Assembly: GCA_035493895.1 (NCBI GenBank)
Contig: DATJHM010000287.1
Location: forward strand, 25,156-89,155
From: DATJHM01 sp035493895
GTDB lineage: Bacteria; Chloroflexota; Ktedonobacteria; Ktedonobacterales; Ktedonobacteraceae
Reading direction: 5' to 3'
DNA: 64,000 nt
The notes beneath the pieces are model-generated. The model worked only from the letters and a program-made list of their open reading frames with translations. It was not told the DNA's origin and did no database searches. Of this stretch, positions 32,324 to 41,094 are shown piece after piece (within the stretch, counting starts at the first letter, position 1; each line of letters opens with the position of its first letter). The position numbers were made by a program, and so were the translations under genes.

Positions 32324-33361
32324 CTACTCATATTCCTGCCATTCTGACGGTGGTAAGGGAGCGTGTATCGGTGATCGATGTGGCAAAGGGTTCGGATTTA
32401 CCTCCCCGCTGAGACGGTCCTGTTTGATCTGGTGTATCAATGGCAGGAAGATACAAGCGTTGTATAGTTCCGACATATCGATGTTTGCCCACATCGATAA
32501 TGTCCCTTTCTCTTTAATCATCAGCGTGCCCTCGCGCACATCCACTGAGCCAAGCGTTTCCCAGGAAAGATTCTTCTCTCCACCCTGCATGCTCAGTCCC
32601 TGAGATGTTACCTCGAGCGGGCCAAAATTGAGCCTGTGCCCGGCTCTATAGGCGGCAATGCTCCTGGGGAGGAAATAGCGGGCTATCTCTCGCTCGATTT
32701 GCATGATAAGCCCTTCCACTCCAGTAACTATAGGTTCGAGCACCAGCGGCTCTCTGTCATCCAACGGGCGAAGGACATAGTATTGAAGCAGGTAAGGAGG
32801 GCCCGTCAGCACGTTTTTTTGCGCTATATTGATCTGATCCCAACGGAGAGCCTGTATCTGTTTTCCTTTAAGCAACAGTATGCCATGGGAGCACAGGTAG
32901 TATTGTGGGTTTTTATGGTGTGTATTGGTAATGAATTTGTTGATTCCGCTGATAGTGCGATTGATTCCGTAACCAAACAAAAGAAAACCGAGTAAGATTA
33001 ACCCGAACGAACCCCGTAGAGATCCGATCGTGGGTAAGGAAGCTCCCCCGTTCGACGAGGCAAACAGGAGGGGGAGAAAGCAAAGCACGCCCAATATACA
33101 GGAGATGAGACCCCGGGTCATATCGCTTGCATAATCGTTTTTATAGATTTTTTGCACTTTGCCGAGCTGGTAGGTGGTGGTGAGCAGATCGATATTGGTG
33201 AAGCCGGTTGCTTCTTGTCGCGGTTGCACTATCGATTGCTCTTGTGGTGGGGAAGTGGAGGATGGCGGCGAGTATTTCTCAATATATGGCAACGAATGCG
33301 CGGTTGTCATATAGTCGTCCTGTTCCGCTGCGTATGGTGAGGAAGGGTTTTCTTCTGACAT
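32324..33361 (-). CDS. Membrane protein of unknown function, DUF6585-like
   Basis: A protein of 345 residues; GAGGAG precedes the ATG at 33361. The first 75 residues are disordered and Pro/Ser/Gln-rich. Two hydrophobic segments follow (about 88-105, CILGVLCFLPLLFA, and 118-135, FGLILLGFLLFGYGI). The rest is soluble and beta-rich, with two PH-like stretches: YYLCSHGILLLKGKQIQALRWDQI and LNFGPLEVTSQGLSMQGGEKNLSWETL. This pattern resembles DUF6585 proteins of Actinobacteria and Chloroflexota, which have no known function. The assignment is from memory of the pattern and is tentative. Confidence 0.65.
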   Translation of the reverse strand: MSEENPSSPYAAEQDDYMTTAHSLPYIEKYSPPSSTSPPQEQSIVQPRQEATGFTNIDLLTTTYQLGKVQKIYKNDYASDMTRGLISCILGVLCFLPLLFASSNGGASLPTIGSLRGSFGLILLGFLLFGYGINRTISGINKFITNTHHKNPQYYLCSHGILLLKGKQIQALRWDQINIAQKNVLTGPPYLLQYYVLRPLDDREPLVLEPIVTGVEGLIMQIEREIARYFLPRSIAAYRAGHRLNFGPLEVTSQGLSMQGGEKNLSWETLGSVDVREGTLMIKEKGTLSMWANIDMSELYNACIFLPLIHQIKQDRLSGEVNPNPLPHRSPIHAPLPPSEWQEYE

Positions 33362-33545
33362 GTCAGACTCCTCGCATGCACATGCTGCCTGATTTTACAG
33401 ATCAATTTACATAGTTATCTTTTGCTATTATATAATTCTTTATAATAGAAAGTACGAAAAAACGAAAAAATATAAAAAAGCAGTTCTCATATGCTATCGA
33501 CCCTTCGATTTTTGCAAAGTGCGCGGTTTTTTTTGTTGCTGCTCC

Positions 33546-33574
33546 TTGACAGGGTTTCTCCTTTGATGTATTCT
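33546..33574 (+). promoter_or_regulatory. Promoter of the T-box leader and proS
   Basis: TTGACA (33546-33551), a 17-base spacer and TATTCT (33569-33574). Transcription would begin near 33581, just before the T-box leader. Confidence 0.7.
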
Positions 33575-33589
33575 TTGCTCAATTAAATG

Positions 33590-33848
33590 AATATCGGGAA
33601 AAACGCAGACCGGGACCAGTAAGCGTACTATCACTGAAGAGCGAGCCGCGAGAGTGTAAGGCGGTATAGAGAGGTTCGCTGAACCCACCTGGGAGTGTCA
33701 GTGAAAAACTGATCGGGGCCCTTACCGTTATGCTGAGGGGCGGCTCTTCTTTATGAGGCCGCATGAGTGGAGCGTCTCATTATGTGCGCTCAATTAAGGT
33801 GGTACCACGGATTGGCGATCTCGTCCTTATACAGGGCGAGTTTTTTTG
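33590..33848 (+). promoter_or_regulatory. T-box leader controlling proS
   Basis: A leader of about 260 bases. The 5' part has the stem I pattern GGGACCAGTAAGC with the AGTA bulge (around 33620). A likely specifier loop GAACCCACC follows near 33680 and would read proline CCC; this placement is by eye. The T-box sequence TTAAGGTGGTACCACG (33794-33809) is the classic antiterminator that pairs with the uncharged tRNA acceptor end. It is followed by the terminator CTCGTCCT (33820-33827)/AGGGCGAG (33833-33840) and seven Ts. Uncharged tRNA-Pro would open the terminator and allow proS transcription. Confidence 0.92.
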
Positions 33849-33921
33849 TGCTCATTTCTCTGTATTTGCAAACGTCAGGATATCAGGTCTGTCGAGAATT
33901 GAGAGAAGTAAGAGGATTGTG

Positions 33922-35373
33922 ATGGCGAACGAGGAAAAGTACGTAGAAGAAATTGTTGATCAGGACGATAATTTCTCTAAATGGTACAATCAGGTTGTAC
34001 GTAAAGCCGAACTGGCCGATTATGCACCGGTTCGTGGCTGCATGATTATTCGTCCCTACGGCTATGCGATCTGGGAAAACATCCAGAGGCTGATGGATGC
34101 ACGCTTTAAAGAGACCGATGTGGTCAATGCGTACTTCCCATTGCTGATCCCAAGAAGTTTTCTGGAGAAAGAAGCCGAACATATCGAAGGTTTTGCCCCC
34201 GAAGTGGCCTGGGTTACGCGTGGTGGTGGCGAGGAATTGGAGGAGCCTCTGGCTATTCGCCCGACCAGTGAGACGATTATCGGGCATACGTATGCGAAGT
34301 GGATTCAGAGCTATCGCGATCTGCCACTGTTGATTAATCAGTGGAATAATGTGCTGCGTTGGGAGAAGCGTACGACGCTTTTCTTGCGTACCTCCGAGTT
34401 CCTCTGGCAGGAGGGCCACACGGCTCATCGTACGCCGGAAGAGGCCGAAGAGCGTACGCGTATGATGCTGGAGGTCTATCGCGCCTTCGCGGAAGAGGAC
34501 GCGGCGATTCCTGTCATTGCTGGTCGCAAATCTGAAAATGAGAAGTTTGCGGGCGCTCTGCGTACGTATTCCATTGAGGCGATGATGGGCGATGGCAAGG
34601 CATTGCAGTCCGGCACCAGTCACAATTTCGAGCATAATTTCGCGAAAAGCTTCGATATTCAGTTTCTGGATTCGGATGGACAACGCAAATATTGTGCGAC
34701 GACGAGCTGGGGAGCCAGTACGCGCCTGATCGGTGGGGTGATTATGGTGCATGGCGATAAGAATGGTCTGATCCTGCCTCCTCGTCTGGCTCCCCATCAG
34801 GTCGTGATTGTGCCGATCTGGCGTAAAGAGTCGGAGAAAGCAGCCGTGGGCGCGCTGATCGAGCGTGTGACGAAGATGCTCAAAGGGAAGGTACGCTTTA
34901 AGCTTGATGATAGCGATAACACGCCGGGCTGGAAATATAACGAATGGGAGATGCGTGGCGTGCCGCTGCGTATGGAGATTGGCCCACGTGACGCGCAGAA
35001 CGACAGTGTGATGCTGGTGCGGCGTGATAATCGTGCCAAAGAAGCGGTTCCTGTCGCAGCCCTTGAGGCTCGCCTCCCTGTGCTCCTGGAAGAGATTCAA
35101 CGCGGTCTGTATCAGCGTGCGCTGGAATTTCAGAAACAGAACACACACTATACAGACAGTTATGAAGAGTTTAAACAGATCATTGCTGAGAAGCGTGGTT
35201 TTGTGCGTGTGAAGTGGGCTGAGGATAGTGCTGCTGAGCAGGCGATTAAGGAAGAGACGAAAGCGACACTGCGCGTTATTCCTTTTGATCAGCCGGAGGG
35301 CGGCGTCCAGGGCAAGTGTTTCTATACGGGCAAGCCTGCGACTTGTGAAGCTATCTTCGCCCGATCCTATTAA
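33922..35373 (+). CDS. proS: Prolyl-tRNA synthetase, archaeal/eukaryotic type
   Basis: A protein of 483 residues from the ATG at 33922 (AAGAGGAT upstream). It is the type 3 ProRS without the bacterial editing insert: FSKWYNQVVRKAELADYAPVRGCMIIRPYGYAIWENI, class II motif 2 LRWEKRTTLFLRTSEFLWQEGHTAH, motif 3 with TTSWGASTRLIGG, an anticodon-binding domain (APHQVVIVPIWRKESEKAA) and a C-terminal zinc-type domain ending in YTGKPATCEAIFARSY. Length fits the family. It charges tRNA-Pro and is controlled by the T-box in front. The gene probably also reads through to the acetyltransferase and argJ downstream. Confidence 0.97.
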   Translation: MANEEKYVEEIVDQDDNFSKWYNQVVRKAELADYAPVRGCMIIRPYGYAIWENIQRLMDARFKETDVVNAYFPLLIPRSFLEKEAEHIEGFAPEVAWVTRGGGEELEEPLAIRPTSETIIGHTYAKWIQSYRDLPLLINQWNNVLRWEKRTTLFLRTSEFLWQEGHTAHRTPEEAEERTRMMLEVYRAFAEEDAAIPVIAGRKSENEKFAGALRTYSIEAMMGDGKALQSGTSHNFEHNFAKSFDIQFLDSDGQRKYCATTSWGASTRLIGGVIMVHGDKNGLILPPRLAPHQVVIVPIWRKESEKAAVGALIERVTKMLKGKVRFKLDDSDNTPGWKYNEWEMRGVPLRMEIGPRDAQNDSVMLVRRDNRAKEAVPVAALEARLPVLLEEIQRGLYQRALEFQKQNTHYTDSYEEFKQIIAEKRGFVRVKWAEDSAAEQAIKEETKATLRVIPFDQPEGGVQGKCFYTGKPATCEAIFARSY

Positions 35374-35460
35374 TAACAGATCTTAAACAGGTCAACCTCT
35401 TCTGGAAGAAGCGATCACTCGCTGATTCCAGATCGTTTCTGAAATTGGTTGGTATCTATT

Positions 35461-35946
35461 GTGCAAGCGGAAATAATTATTCGTAATGCCTCTCGAGAAG
35501 ATGCGCGGGCTATTGCCTCCATCGCTCGTCAGGTAGGTTGGTATGAGCGGATTAACACTGAGTCACCAGACGAGACGCTGCGTCAGGTCTCCGAACGCCT
35601 GGATCAATCTTTGCGTGAGGGCACACATACGGTTCTGGTGGCTGAAACGGTCGATGGTATGGTCTCTGGCTATACCTCCGTCCATTGGTTTCCCCATCTG
35701 GCTCATGGTATCGATGGCTACGTCTCTGAGCTCTTTCTTCTGCCGACGATGACTGGTCTGGGTATCGGCGGTCGCCTGCTCGATGCAATTAAAGAGCAGG
35801 CGGTGAAACGCAAGTGTACGCGTTTGCTTTTAATGAATCGCCGTGCGCGCGAATCATACAAGCGTAGCTTTTATGCGAAACATGGCCTGGAGGAACTGCG
35901 CGATGCCGCCTTTTTTACGCTTGATATCCCCGAAAAAGAGGATTGA
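35461..35946 (+). CDS. GNAT-family N-acetyltransferase
   Basis: A protein of 161 residues, taking the GTG at 35461; a TTG at 35449 is possible and neither has a strong ribosome site. The GNAT fold is clear: IIIRNASREDARAIASIARQVGW (beta1-alpha1), VDGMVSGYTSVHWF, YVSELFLLPTMTGLGIGGRLLDAI with the acetyl-CoA loop (LGIGGRLL, a Q/RxxGxG/A variant), and RRARESYKRSFYAKHGLEEL. Lies 87 bases downstream of proS and 57 bases before argJ. Substrate unknown. Confidence 0.85.
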   Translation: MQAEIIIRNASREDARAIASIARQVGWYERINTESPDETLRQVSERLDQSLREGTHTVLVAETVDGMVSGYTSVHWFPHLAHGIDGYVSELFLLPTMTGLGIGGRLLDAIKEQAVKRKCTRLLLMNRRARESYKRSFYAKHGLEELRDAAFFTLDIPEKED

Positions 35947-36003
35947 GCGCCGCCAATCCCGACGCTTTTGATTACTGTTGTTTCATTGTGTGGAGCATGT
36001 CAT

Positions 36004-37167
36004 ATGCAAGAACAAGCATTACATCCACGTGGCTTCCGCTCCTGTGCCAAAAATGTAGGCATTAAGGATGAGACGCTGGATTTCACGGTGATTGCTTCGG
36101 ATGTTCCTGCCGCCGCCGCTGCGATGTTCACGCAGAGCCGTTTTTGCGGCGCGGCAATTGTGGTCGGACGTGAACATGTCGCTGATGGGCAGTTGCAGGC
36201 TTTTGTGATTAATAGCAAAAACGCCAATGTTGCCACGGGCGAAGAGGGTATTGCTAATATCCGCGAGGTGGTACGCCTGGTTGCTTCTGAGCTGAATATT
36301 GCGCCAGGTGATATTCTTCCTTCTTCAACGGGCGTCATTGGTCATCAATTGCCGATGGAGCGCCTGCGTACGGGCATTCGTGGCGTTGGTCAGGAAATGC
36401 AGACGGGACAATTAGCCCTGGCCGCACGTGCGATTATGACTACTGATACGCGCCTGAAGATGCACGCGTGTCGCGTTGGCAATGCCGTTCTGGTGGGCAT
36501 GGCCAAGGGTGTGGGCATGATTGAGCCCAATATGGCCACAATGTTGAGCTACTTTGTTACGGATGCTCAGATCGAGGCTGCTCAATTGAAGGCGCTGCTG
36601 AAAGAGGCGGTTGATCTCTCGTTTAATATGGTCAGCATCGATACCGATACGAGCACGAGTGATACCGTAGCAATTATGGCAAACGGTCTCGCGGGTACCG
36701 TTGATATGGCCGAGTTTCGTCAGGCGCTGCAAACGATGGCGCGGGAACTTGCGCAGGATATTGCTCGCGATGGCGAAGGGGCGACCAAATTGATCGAGGT
36801 GACGGTTTCGGGCGCGGAGTCGTTCGCGCAGGCGAAACGGGTGGCGAAATCGATTGTGAATTCGCCTCTGCTCAAGGCGGCGATCTTTGGCACTGATCCC
36901 AACTGGGGACGCGTGGCGATGGCGATCGGGAAATGTGATGAGCAGACGAATATCGTCCCTGAGAAAGTCACGATTGCCTTTGGTGATATCCCTGTGTATC
37001 AGGGGCGTGCGCTCGGCGAGGATAATCTTCCCGCACTCAAAGCCTATCTGAGCAATTCTGATGTGGCTATTCGGGTCTCGCTCGGTCTCGGTGATGCTCA
37101 GGCGACGGTCTGGGGCTGTGATCTCACCTACGAGTATGTGCGCATCAATGGCGAGTACACGACATAA
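36004..37167 (+). CDS. argJ: Bifunctional ornithine acetyltransferase / N-acetylglutamate synthase ArgJ
   Basis: A protein of 387 residues from the ATG at 36004 (GGAG upstream). ArgJ hallmarks are present: an N-terminal PRGFRSCAKNVGIKDETLDF, LPSSTGVIG, MAKGVGMIEPNMATML with the Thr that becomes the N-terminus after self-cleavage, NMVSIDTDTSTSDT, TDPNWGRVAMAIG and the C-terminal CDLTYEYVRINGEYTT. The protein cleaves itself into alpha and beta chains and moves the acetyl group from N-acetylornithine to glutamate, recycling it for arginine synthesis. Other arginine genes are not in this window. Confidence 0.96.
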   Translation: MQEQALHPRGFRSCAKNVGIKDETLDFTVIASDVPAAAAAMFTQSRFCGAAIVVGREHVADGQLQAFVINSKNANVATGEEGIANIREVVRLVASELNIAPGDILPSSTGVIGHQLPMERLRTGIRGVGQEMQTGQLALAARAIMTTDTRLKMHACRVGNAVLVGMAKGVGMIEPNMATMLSYFVTDAQIEAAQLKALLKEAVDLSFNMVSIDTDTSTSDTVAIMANGLAGTVDMAEFRQALQTMARELAQDIARDGEGATKLIEVTVSGAESFAQAKRVAKSIVNSPLLKAAIFGTDPNWGRVAMAIGKCDEQTNIVPEKVTIAFGDIPVYQGRALGEDNLPALKAYLSNSDVAIRVSLGLGDAQATVWGCDLTYEYVRINGEYTT

Positions 37168-37185
37168 TCATGAGGTGTATCCACG

Positions 37186-37238
37186 CCCCATTTCCTTGTA
37201 GCGGCGGGGTTTATCTCCGCCGCTACAAGGAAATGGGG
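37186..37238. terminator. 22-bp perfect inverted repeat between argJ and the TetR gene
   Basis: The arms 37186-37207 and 37217-37238 are perfectly complementary over 22 bases, with loop GGTTTATCT. The arm starts CCCCATTTCCTTGTAG and includes GCGGCGG. It lies between convergent genes and starts 18 bases past argJ. No T-run follows; the GC-rich palindrome resembles a dispersed REP-like element used as a terminator. Confidence 0.7.
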
Positions 37239-37245
37239 CCGATGC

Positions 37246-37980
37246 TCATTGATTATTTCCGGATGTATTTTCGATCGCTGCACGCAACTGGTCGAGCAAG
37301 TGCATGAATGCCTGTGTGACTTCCTCTGTTTCAGCGGGAGATGCAGGCTCGTCCGGCTCAAGGGTACGATGCAGCGTTTGGACCATTGTCTCTATCATCT
37401 CCTCGCTCGAGAAACGATAGCCGGATGGCAGAAATTGATCGGCAAGGAAGAAGCCTGTGTAGATGGCGGCTATCATTTTTAGTTGCGTCTCTATTGCATA
37501 ATCAGTGCGTAGCAAGCCTTTCTCTCGTAGCAGATGAAGATAGGTTTGCAGCATTTGTAGACGGAATTCCATGACATTCTGTGCTGTGCTGGAGCGTGTG
37601 AGATTCCCCAGCATCTCGGTATCCCCCAGCATCATACCCCGAAAGAACGGGTTATCAATCACGATGGACATCATATGCCTGGTCAATGCGCTGAGTGTGG
37701 CCCCGGCTGGATCGCTCTCCAGACGCCGTTTGAGATCTGCTATCGCCGATAACCATTCACGGAGGAGCAGGGCCTCAAAGAGCGCTTCTCGTGTTTTCCA
37801 GTGTAAAAAGACAGTGCCTTTTGCCACGCCCGCCAGTCTGGCAATATCATCAATCGTTGTTTTTTTATAGCCCCACCGCTGTACAAGCTCTACCGTTGCA
37901 TCCAGGATACGATCAGCCCGCACCTCTCGTTTTGAGCGCTCTTCGCCTGGCGTTTCTTTCCCGTTCCCTTGCCCTGGCAA
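37246..37980 (-). CDS. TetR/AcrR-family transcriptional regulator
   Basis: A protein of 244 residues taking the TTG at 37980, since AAGGAGG lies eight bases before it; the ATG at 37998 lies in front of that ribosome site and has none of its own. The N-terminal HTH is typical: RILDATVELVQRWGYKKTTIDDIARLAGVAKGTVFLHWKTREALF. The ligand domain (80-235) is helical, without recognised specificity. It ends eight bases from the strong palindrome. No clear target gene is adjacent on a divergent strand, so it may regulate itself or distant genes. Confidence 0.88.
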   Translation of the reverse strand: MPGQGNGKETPGEERSKREVRADRILDATVELVQRWGYKKTTIDDIARLAGVAKGTVFLHWKTREALFEALLLREWLSAIADLKRRLESDPAGATLSALTRHMMSIVIDNPFFRGMMLGDTEMLGNLTRSSTAQNVMEFRLQMLQTYLHLLREKGLLRTDYAIETQLKMIAAIYTGFFLADQFLPSGYRFSSEEMIETMVQTLHRTLEPDEPASPAETEEVTQAFMHLLDQLRAAIENTSGNNQ

Positions 37981-38087
37981 TCTCTCCACCTCCTTCATGA
38001 CTAAACGTAATGATTTGGTCAGAATACTTGATTAGCCATAATTATTATGCATGGTAGCGTAAAGGTCAAGAGGATCAGGGAGCTTTG

Positions 38088-38909
38088 CTATTTCACAATA
38101 ATCACGATGGGTAGAGGCGTGAAGGCGTCGATACTGATTTTCTGATTGGGTCCGTTGACGTACAATCCTGTCGAGGCACCTCCATCAAGATTGAGGGCCG
38201 TCTCAATCGAGAGATCCGAGCTGGCGAGCAGGTCCGCCAGCTCATCGAGGGTAAAGGCCTGGTTGGGGCTGGCGATCAGGAGCAGTCGGCCCTGCTTATC
38301 GATCGCGATTACGCTACGACGCTGTGAGACCGAGTCGGCCTCGAACTGCGTACGTTGCCCATTGATCATGAGCATTGGCGAGGACTGTGTGGCCTGCTGT
38401 AGCTGTTCTGTGTTGGGATCGTAGGGTTGCTGTTTTAAAGAGCGCAGGGTGACATTGCCCTGGGCGTCGACTGCAAGCATGCCACCAAAACCTACATAAG
38501 AGCTGCCCGCCATCTGCCCATTTGAAACCAGCAGGCCGGTAGACTGGTTATTTTTATCGAAATATCCCCCGTTGATCATCGCCAGGGCTCCCGTCTGCTT
38601 CATCCATGCGCTCATATCCAGTGGCCTGGTAGGTGCATAACCTATGCTGAGATGAACCTTTTTGAGGTCCAGCCGCGTGATTGCTACGGTATCCTCGTTA
38701 TCTCCCGGACTCTGCCAATGCTCAAAACGGATTTCAATGCCAGGGGCTGCCTGTTCCCAGGTGTTGAGCTTTTCTGTGCCTGATTGCGCAGTGGAGCTGG
38801 TGGTGGGCGTCCCTTGCATGTTTACATCAGGAACGATGCTACATGCTAGAAGGGAAACGATCAGCAGACAGAGTAAAAGACCTATAATGCGAAAGTTTTT
38901 GGCTGGCAT
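38088..38909 (-). CDS. Phosphodiester glycosidase (NAGPA) family lipoprotein
   Basis: A protein of 273 residues; AGAAGGAT precedes the ATG at 38909. LLLCLLIVSLLACSIV gives a lipobox with Cys near 23. The exported domain matches the NAGPA family: LAMINGGYFDKNNQSTGLLVSNGQ, GGMLAVDAQGNVTL, SSPMLMINGQ, RRSVIAIDKQGRLLLIASPN, LDELADLLASSDLSIETALNLDGGASTGLYVNG. Conserved Asn-Gly-Gly, Arg-Arg/Ser and Asn-Leu-Asp-Gly-Gly blocks are all present. The family removes N-acetylglucosamine or similar sugars from phosphodiesters, for example in cell wall or exopolymers. Confidence 0.88.
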   Translation of the reverse strand: MPAKNFRIIGLLLCLLIVSLLACSIVPDVNMQGTPTTSSTAQSGTEKLNTWEQAAPGIEIRFEHWQSPGDNEDTVAITRLDLKKVHLSIGYAPTRPLDMSAWMKQTGALAMINGGYFDKNNQSTGLLVSNGQMAGSSYVGFGGMLAVDAQGNVTLRSLKQQPYDPNTEQLQQATQSSPMLMINGQRTQFEADSVSQRRSVIAIDKQGRLLLIASPNQAFTLDELADLLASSDLSIETALNLDGGASTGLYVNGPNQKISIDAFTPLPIVIIVK

Positions 38910-38971
38910 GAAACAATCCTTCTGTGAGAACCCCTCTATCCATCCCTGGTAACGAGTTCAGTGTTTTTCGC

Positions 38972-39000
38972 AGTATAGCAAACCTGCGTATGCGCTTCAA
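38972..39000 (-). promoter_or_regulatory. Promoter of the phosphodiester glycosidase gene
   Basis: On the minus strand TTGAAG (38995-39000), a 17-base spacer ending in TGC, and TATACT (38972-38977): a good sigma-70-type promoter with an extended -10, about 63 bases upstream of the ATG. Confidence 0.7.
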
Positions 39001-39046
39001 GTTGGTGAGCCGCTAGAGATAAGCTGGCTTTTATGATAAGACAACG

Positions 39047-40822
39047 CTATCCAGTTGTACATTGTTTAGAGGTCAGATTACATTGAATGGTTCCATGCTC
39101 AAACTTCTGGGTCATGAGGGTATCCGTTGAGGCGGTCGCTGGCCCCATGGGATAGCCGAATTTTTTGAGGCTCCCACTTTTGTCGAAGTAGTTCAGCATC
39201 GGGCCGCTGATGCTATATCCCGAATAGATATAATAGCGCCCCTGGTTGCCAAGCGGAATCGTATTGGTGCGTTGATCTTTGACGAAGTAGTTCCAGTCAT
39301 AGGCATAGGGAATCGTTTGATTGCTCAGGTAGTAGTCACGCGGGGAGACCCAGTTAAAGCTGGAAAAGCCCCAGTTCATGAGATCGCGCATGTCGGTCCA
39401 CCAGTCGACCGTGTTCATGGTGACGCCTATCAGGTGGTGATTATTGCGTACGCAAGAGATGACCTGCACAAAGTCGCGTATGCCATCGTAGCCTGGTTTC
39501 CCGGCATCAACGCCCGGATACCACCAGAGAAACTGGTCCCCGTTGAACATATCATGTGCGGCATGCTCACTCGTTTGGGGAATATTGTATTCTCTTGTGC
39601 CGCTGATCTGATGAATGATTGGCAGGCTGAATGCGTATTTCCCGATGATCGCCAGATCGTGTGCGCTCGAATAATGATTATCCTGGAGTAATCCATGTGG
39701 GTTCATATAGTGCGTATCGTGCATGCCGAGCTGTGCTGCCCGGGCATTCATTTTTGCAACAAAGGTTGGCAGGTTGCCATCCAGCCCATCGGCAATGACA
39801 ATCGCCGCATCATTGCCTGATACGAGCATCAGTCCATAGAGCAGATCGCGCAATGTATAGGTCTCGCCCTTTTTGACGCCCATGACGGAGCTATCTGCTG
39901 AAAGCTGGTCGAGATCGTGCGCAATTGCGTTCGTGATCGTGATTTTCTGGTTCAGATTGCCCTGCTCGACGGCGAGGGTCGCGGTCATCAGCTTCGTGGT
40001 GCTGAGCATGGGGAGATGCATAAATGGGTTATGGGCGTAGAGCACCTGCCCCGTATCGGCATCCATCAGAAAGGCTGAGGTCGCATAGACGGGCGGCGCG
40101 GGATGGTTGCTATTGGGGGGGACAATCACCAGATCATGGCCGGTATCTGGCAGGTTCTGCCCTGTTCCTGAGGTTTTACCGCCAATAGATGTGCCGCTAT
40201 TGGGGACGATGCTGGTTGCTGTCTGTGTTGAGAGGAGATGGGAGATGATTGGCAGAATGATCAGCAGGAGCACAAGTCCACTGCCAATCAGAAGCAACGA
40301 TCTGTGCTGGCCCAGCGCCTGTAGCCTGTTCTGCCGTATGCGTGATGGGATCATATACGGCTTTTTGAGGTGACGTCGGGGCTTGCTGGGTGGCTCATAG
40401 ACGGACTTGCGTTTTCTCTGCACCACCATGATTTTAGCATCAGTTGTTGTTTGCGGTCGTGGTTCTTCGCCCGGCAGCTCTGGTGGGGCTACATTGGGGG
40501 TGATGCGACCGGTCGTTTTGAGGTTGTCCACGCGAGGTAGACGCGTGGAAGTTTCTGTAAGGAGGTCTTTCTCGCTTGAAGAATGTCGATAGAGAGGTTT
40601 TTCTACCCGTGTCAATCTGGCAGACGTTGCAGGAGAAATCCTTGCTGGATCGAGATAGCGAGATGCTCTGCGAATTTTGGGCTGTTGTAGCTGTTCTTCA
40701 CCAAAGTATTGCGGGGTGAGATTGGATGGTTGTGATGAAGTTGCTCTTTTGCGCCGCCGGGGCTCTTCCTGATGGGTAGGCTGTTCTGCACTTTCGTCGT
40801 CATCTTGCGGCGTTCTATACAT
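39047..40822 (-). CDS. D-alanyl-D-alanine carboxypeptidase-like protein with N-terminal cytoplasmic tail and LGFP-like end
   Basis: A protein of 591 residues; the second ATG (40822) is chosen because AGAGG lies six bases before it. Residues 1-175 are disordered and charged, and a membrane helix spans about 178-200. The exported domain (230-480) is a DacA-type peptidase: SxxK in LSTTKLMTATLAVEQG (about 273), SxN in VSGNDAAIVIADG (about 333). The third motif reads AGKPGYDG (about 440), KPG in place of the usual KTG. The end (520-591: QGRYYIYSGYSISGPML, KKFGYPMGPATAS) looks like LGFP repeats that bind cell wall or glycans. It probably trims peptidoglycan or a related polymer. Confidence 0.87.
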   Translation of the reverse strand: MYRTPQDDDESAEQPTHQEEPRRRKRATSSQPSNLTPQYFGEEQLQQPKIRRASRYLDPARISPATSARLTRVEKPLYRHSSSEKDLLTETSTRLPRVDNLKTTGRITPNVAPPELPGEEPRPQTTTDAKIMVVQRKRKSVYEPPSKPRRHLKKPYMIPSRIRQNRLQALGQHRSLLLIGSGLVLLLIILPIISHLLSTQTATSIVPNSGTSIGGKTSGTGQNLPDTGHDLVIVPPNSNHPAPPVYATSAFLMDADTGQVLYAHNPFMHLPMLSTTKLMTATLAVEQGNLNQKITITNAIAHDLDQLSADSSVMGVKKGETYTLRDLLYGLMLVSGNDAAIVIADGLDGNLPTFVAKMNARAAQLGMHDTHYMNPHGLLQDNHYSSAHDLAIIGKYAFSLPIIHQISGTREYNIPQTSEHAAHDMFNGDQFLWWYPGVDAGKPGYDGIRDFVQVISCVRNNHHLIGVTMNTVDWWTDMRDLMNWGFSSFNWVSPRDYYLSNQTIPYAYDWNYFVKDQRTNTIPLGNQGRYYIYSGYSISGPMLNYFDKSGSLKKFGYPMGPATASTDTLMTQKFEHGTIQCNLTSKQCTTG

Positions 40823-41025
40823 GCCCATCCTCTTCGTTGTAGATCATTGTGTGCGCATAGTACATGGTAGATAAGCTCATAGATTTGCACATGTTTCTCT
40901 ATAGGTTAACAATTCTTTTCTATCTTACTCAGCAGGTGCCATATTGTCAACTCTATTTGAGGCAATAGCGGTCAGTAATGTTGAAACAGAGAAACACATA
41001 CGCTTGAAATCTTCTACGTTGTGAG

Positions 41026-41060
41026 GCCGGATCAAAGGAAGATCCGGCTTTCCGTTTTCT
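41026..41060 (+). terminator. Terminator-like hairpin on the plus strand
   Basis: GCCGGATC (41026-41033) pairs with GATCCGGC (41041-41048), followed by TTTCCGTTTT on the plus strand. Both neighbouring genes are on the minus strand, so there is no obvious plus-strand transcript to stop. It could still act as a weak terminator for the phospholipase D gene. Confidence 0.5.
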
Positions 41061-41094
41061 GTGCAATGTTTGTTCCCGTTGGGAGCTGGAAACA

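Noticed and set aside
33883..35148. 421-residue open frame antisense to proS
   Set aside because: It is a shadow of the highly conserved ProRS gene in the opposite strand; its composition (His/Arg/Gln-rich) and lack of a ribosome site do not fit a gene.
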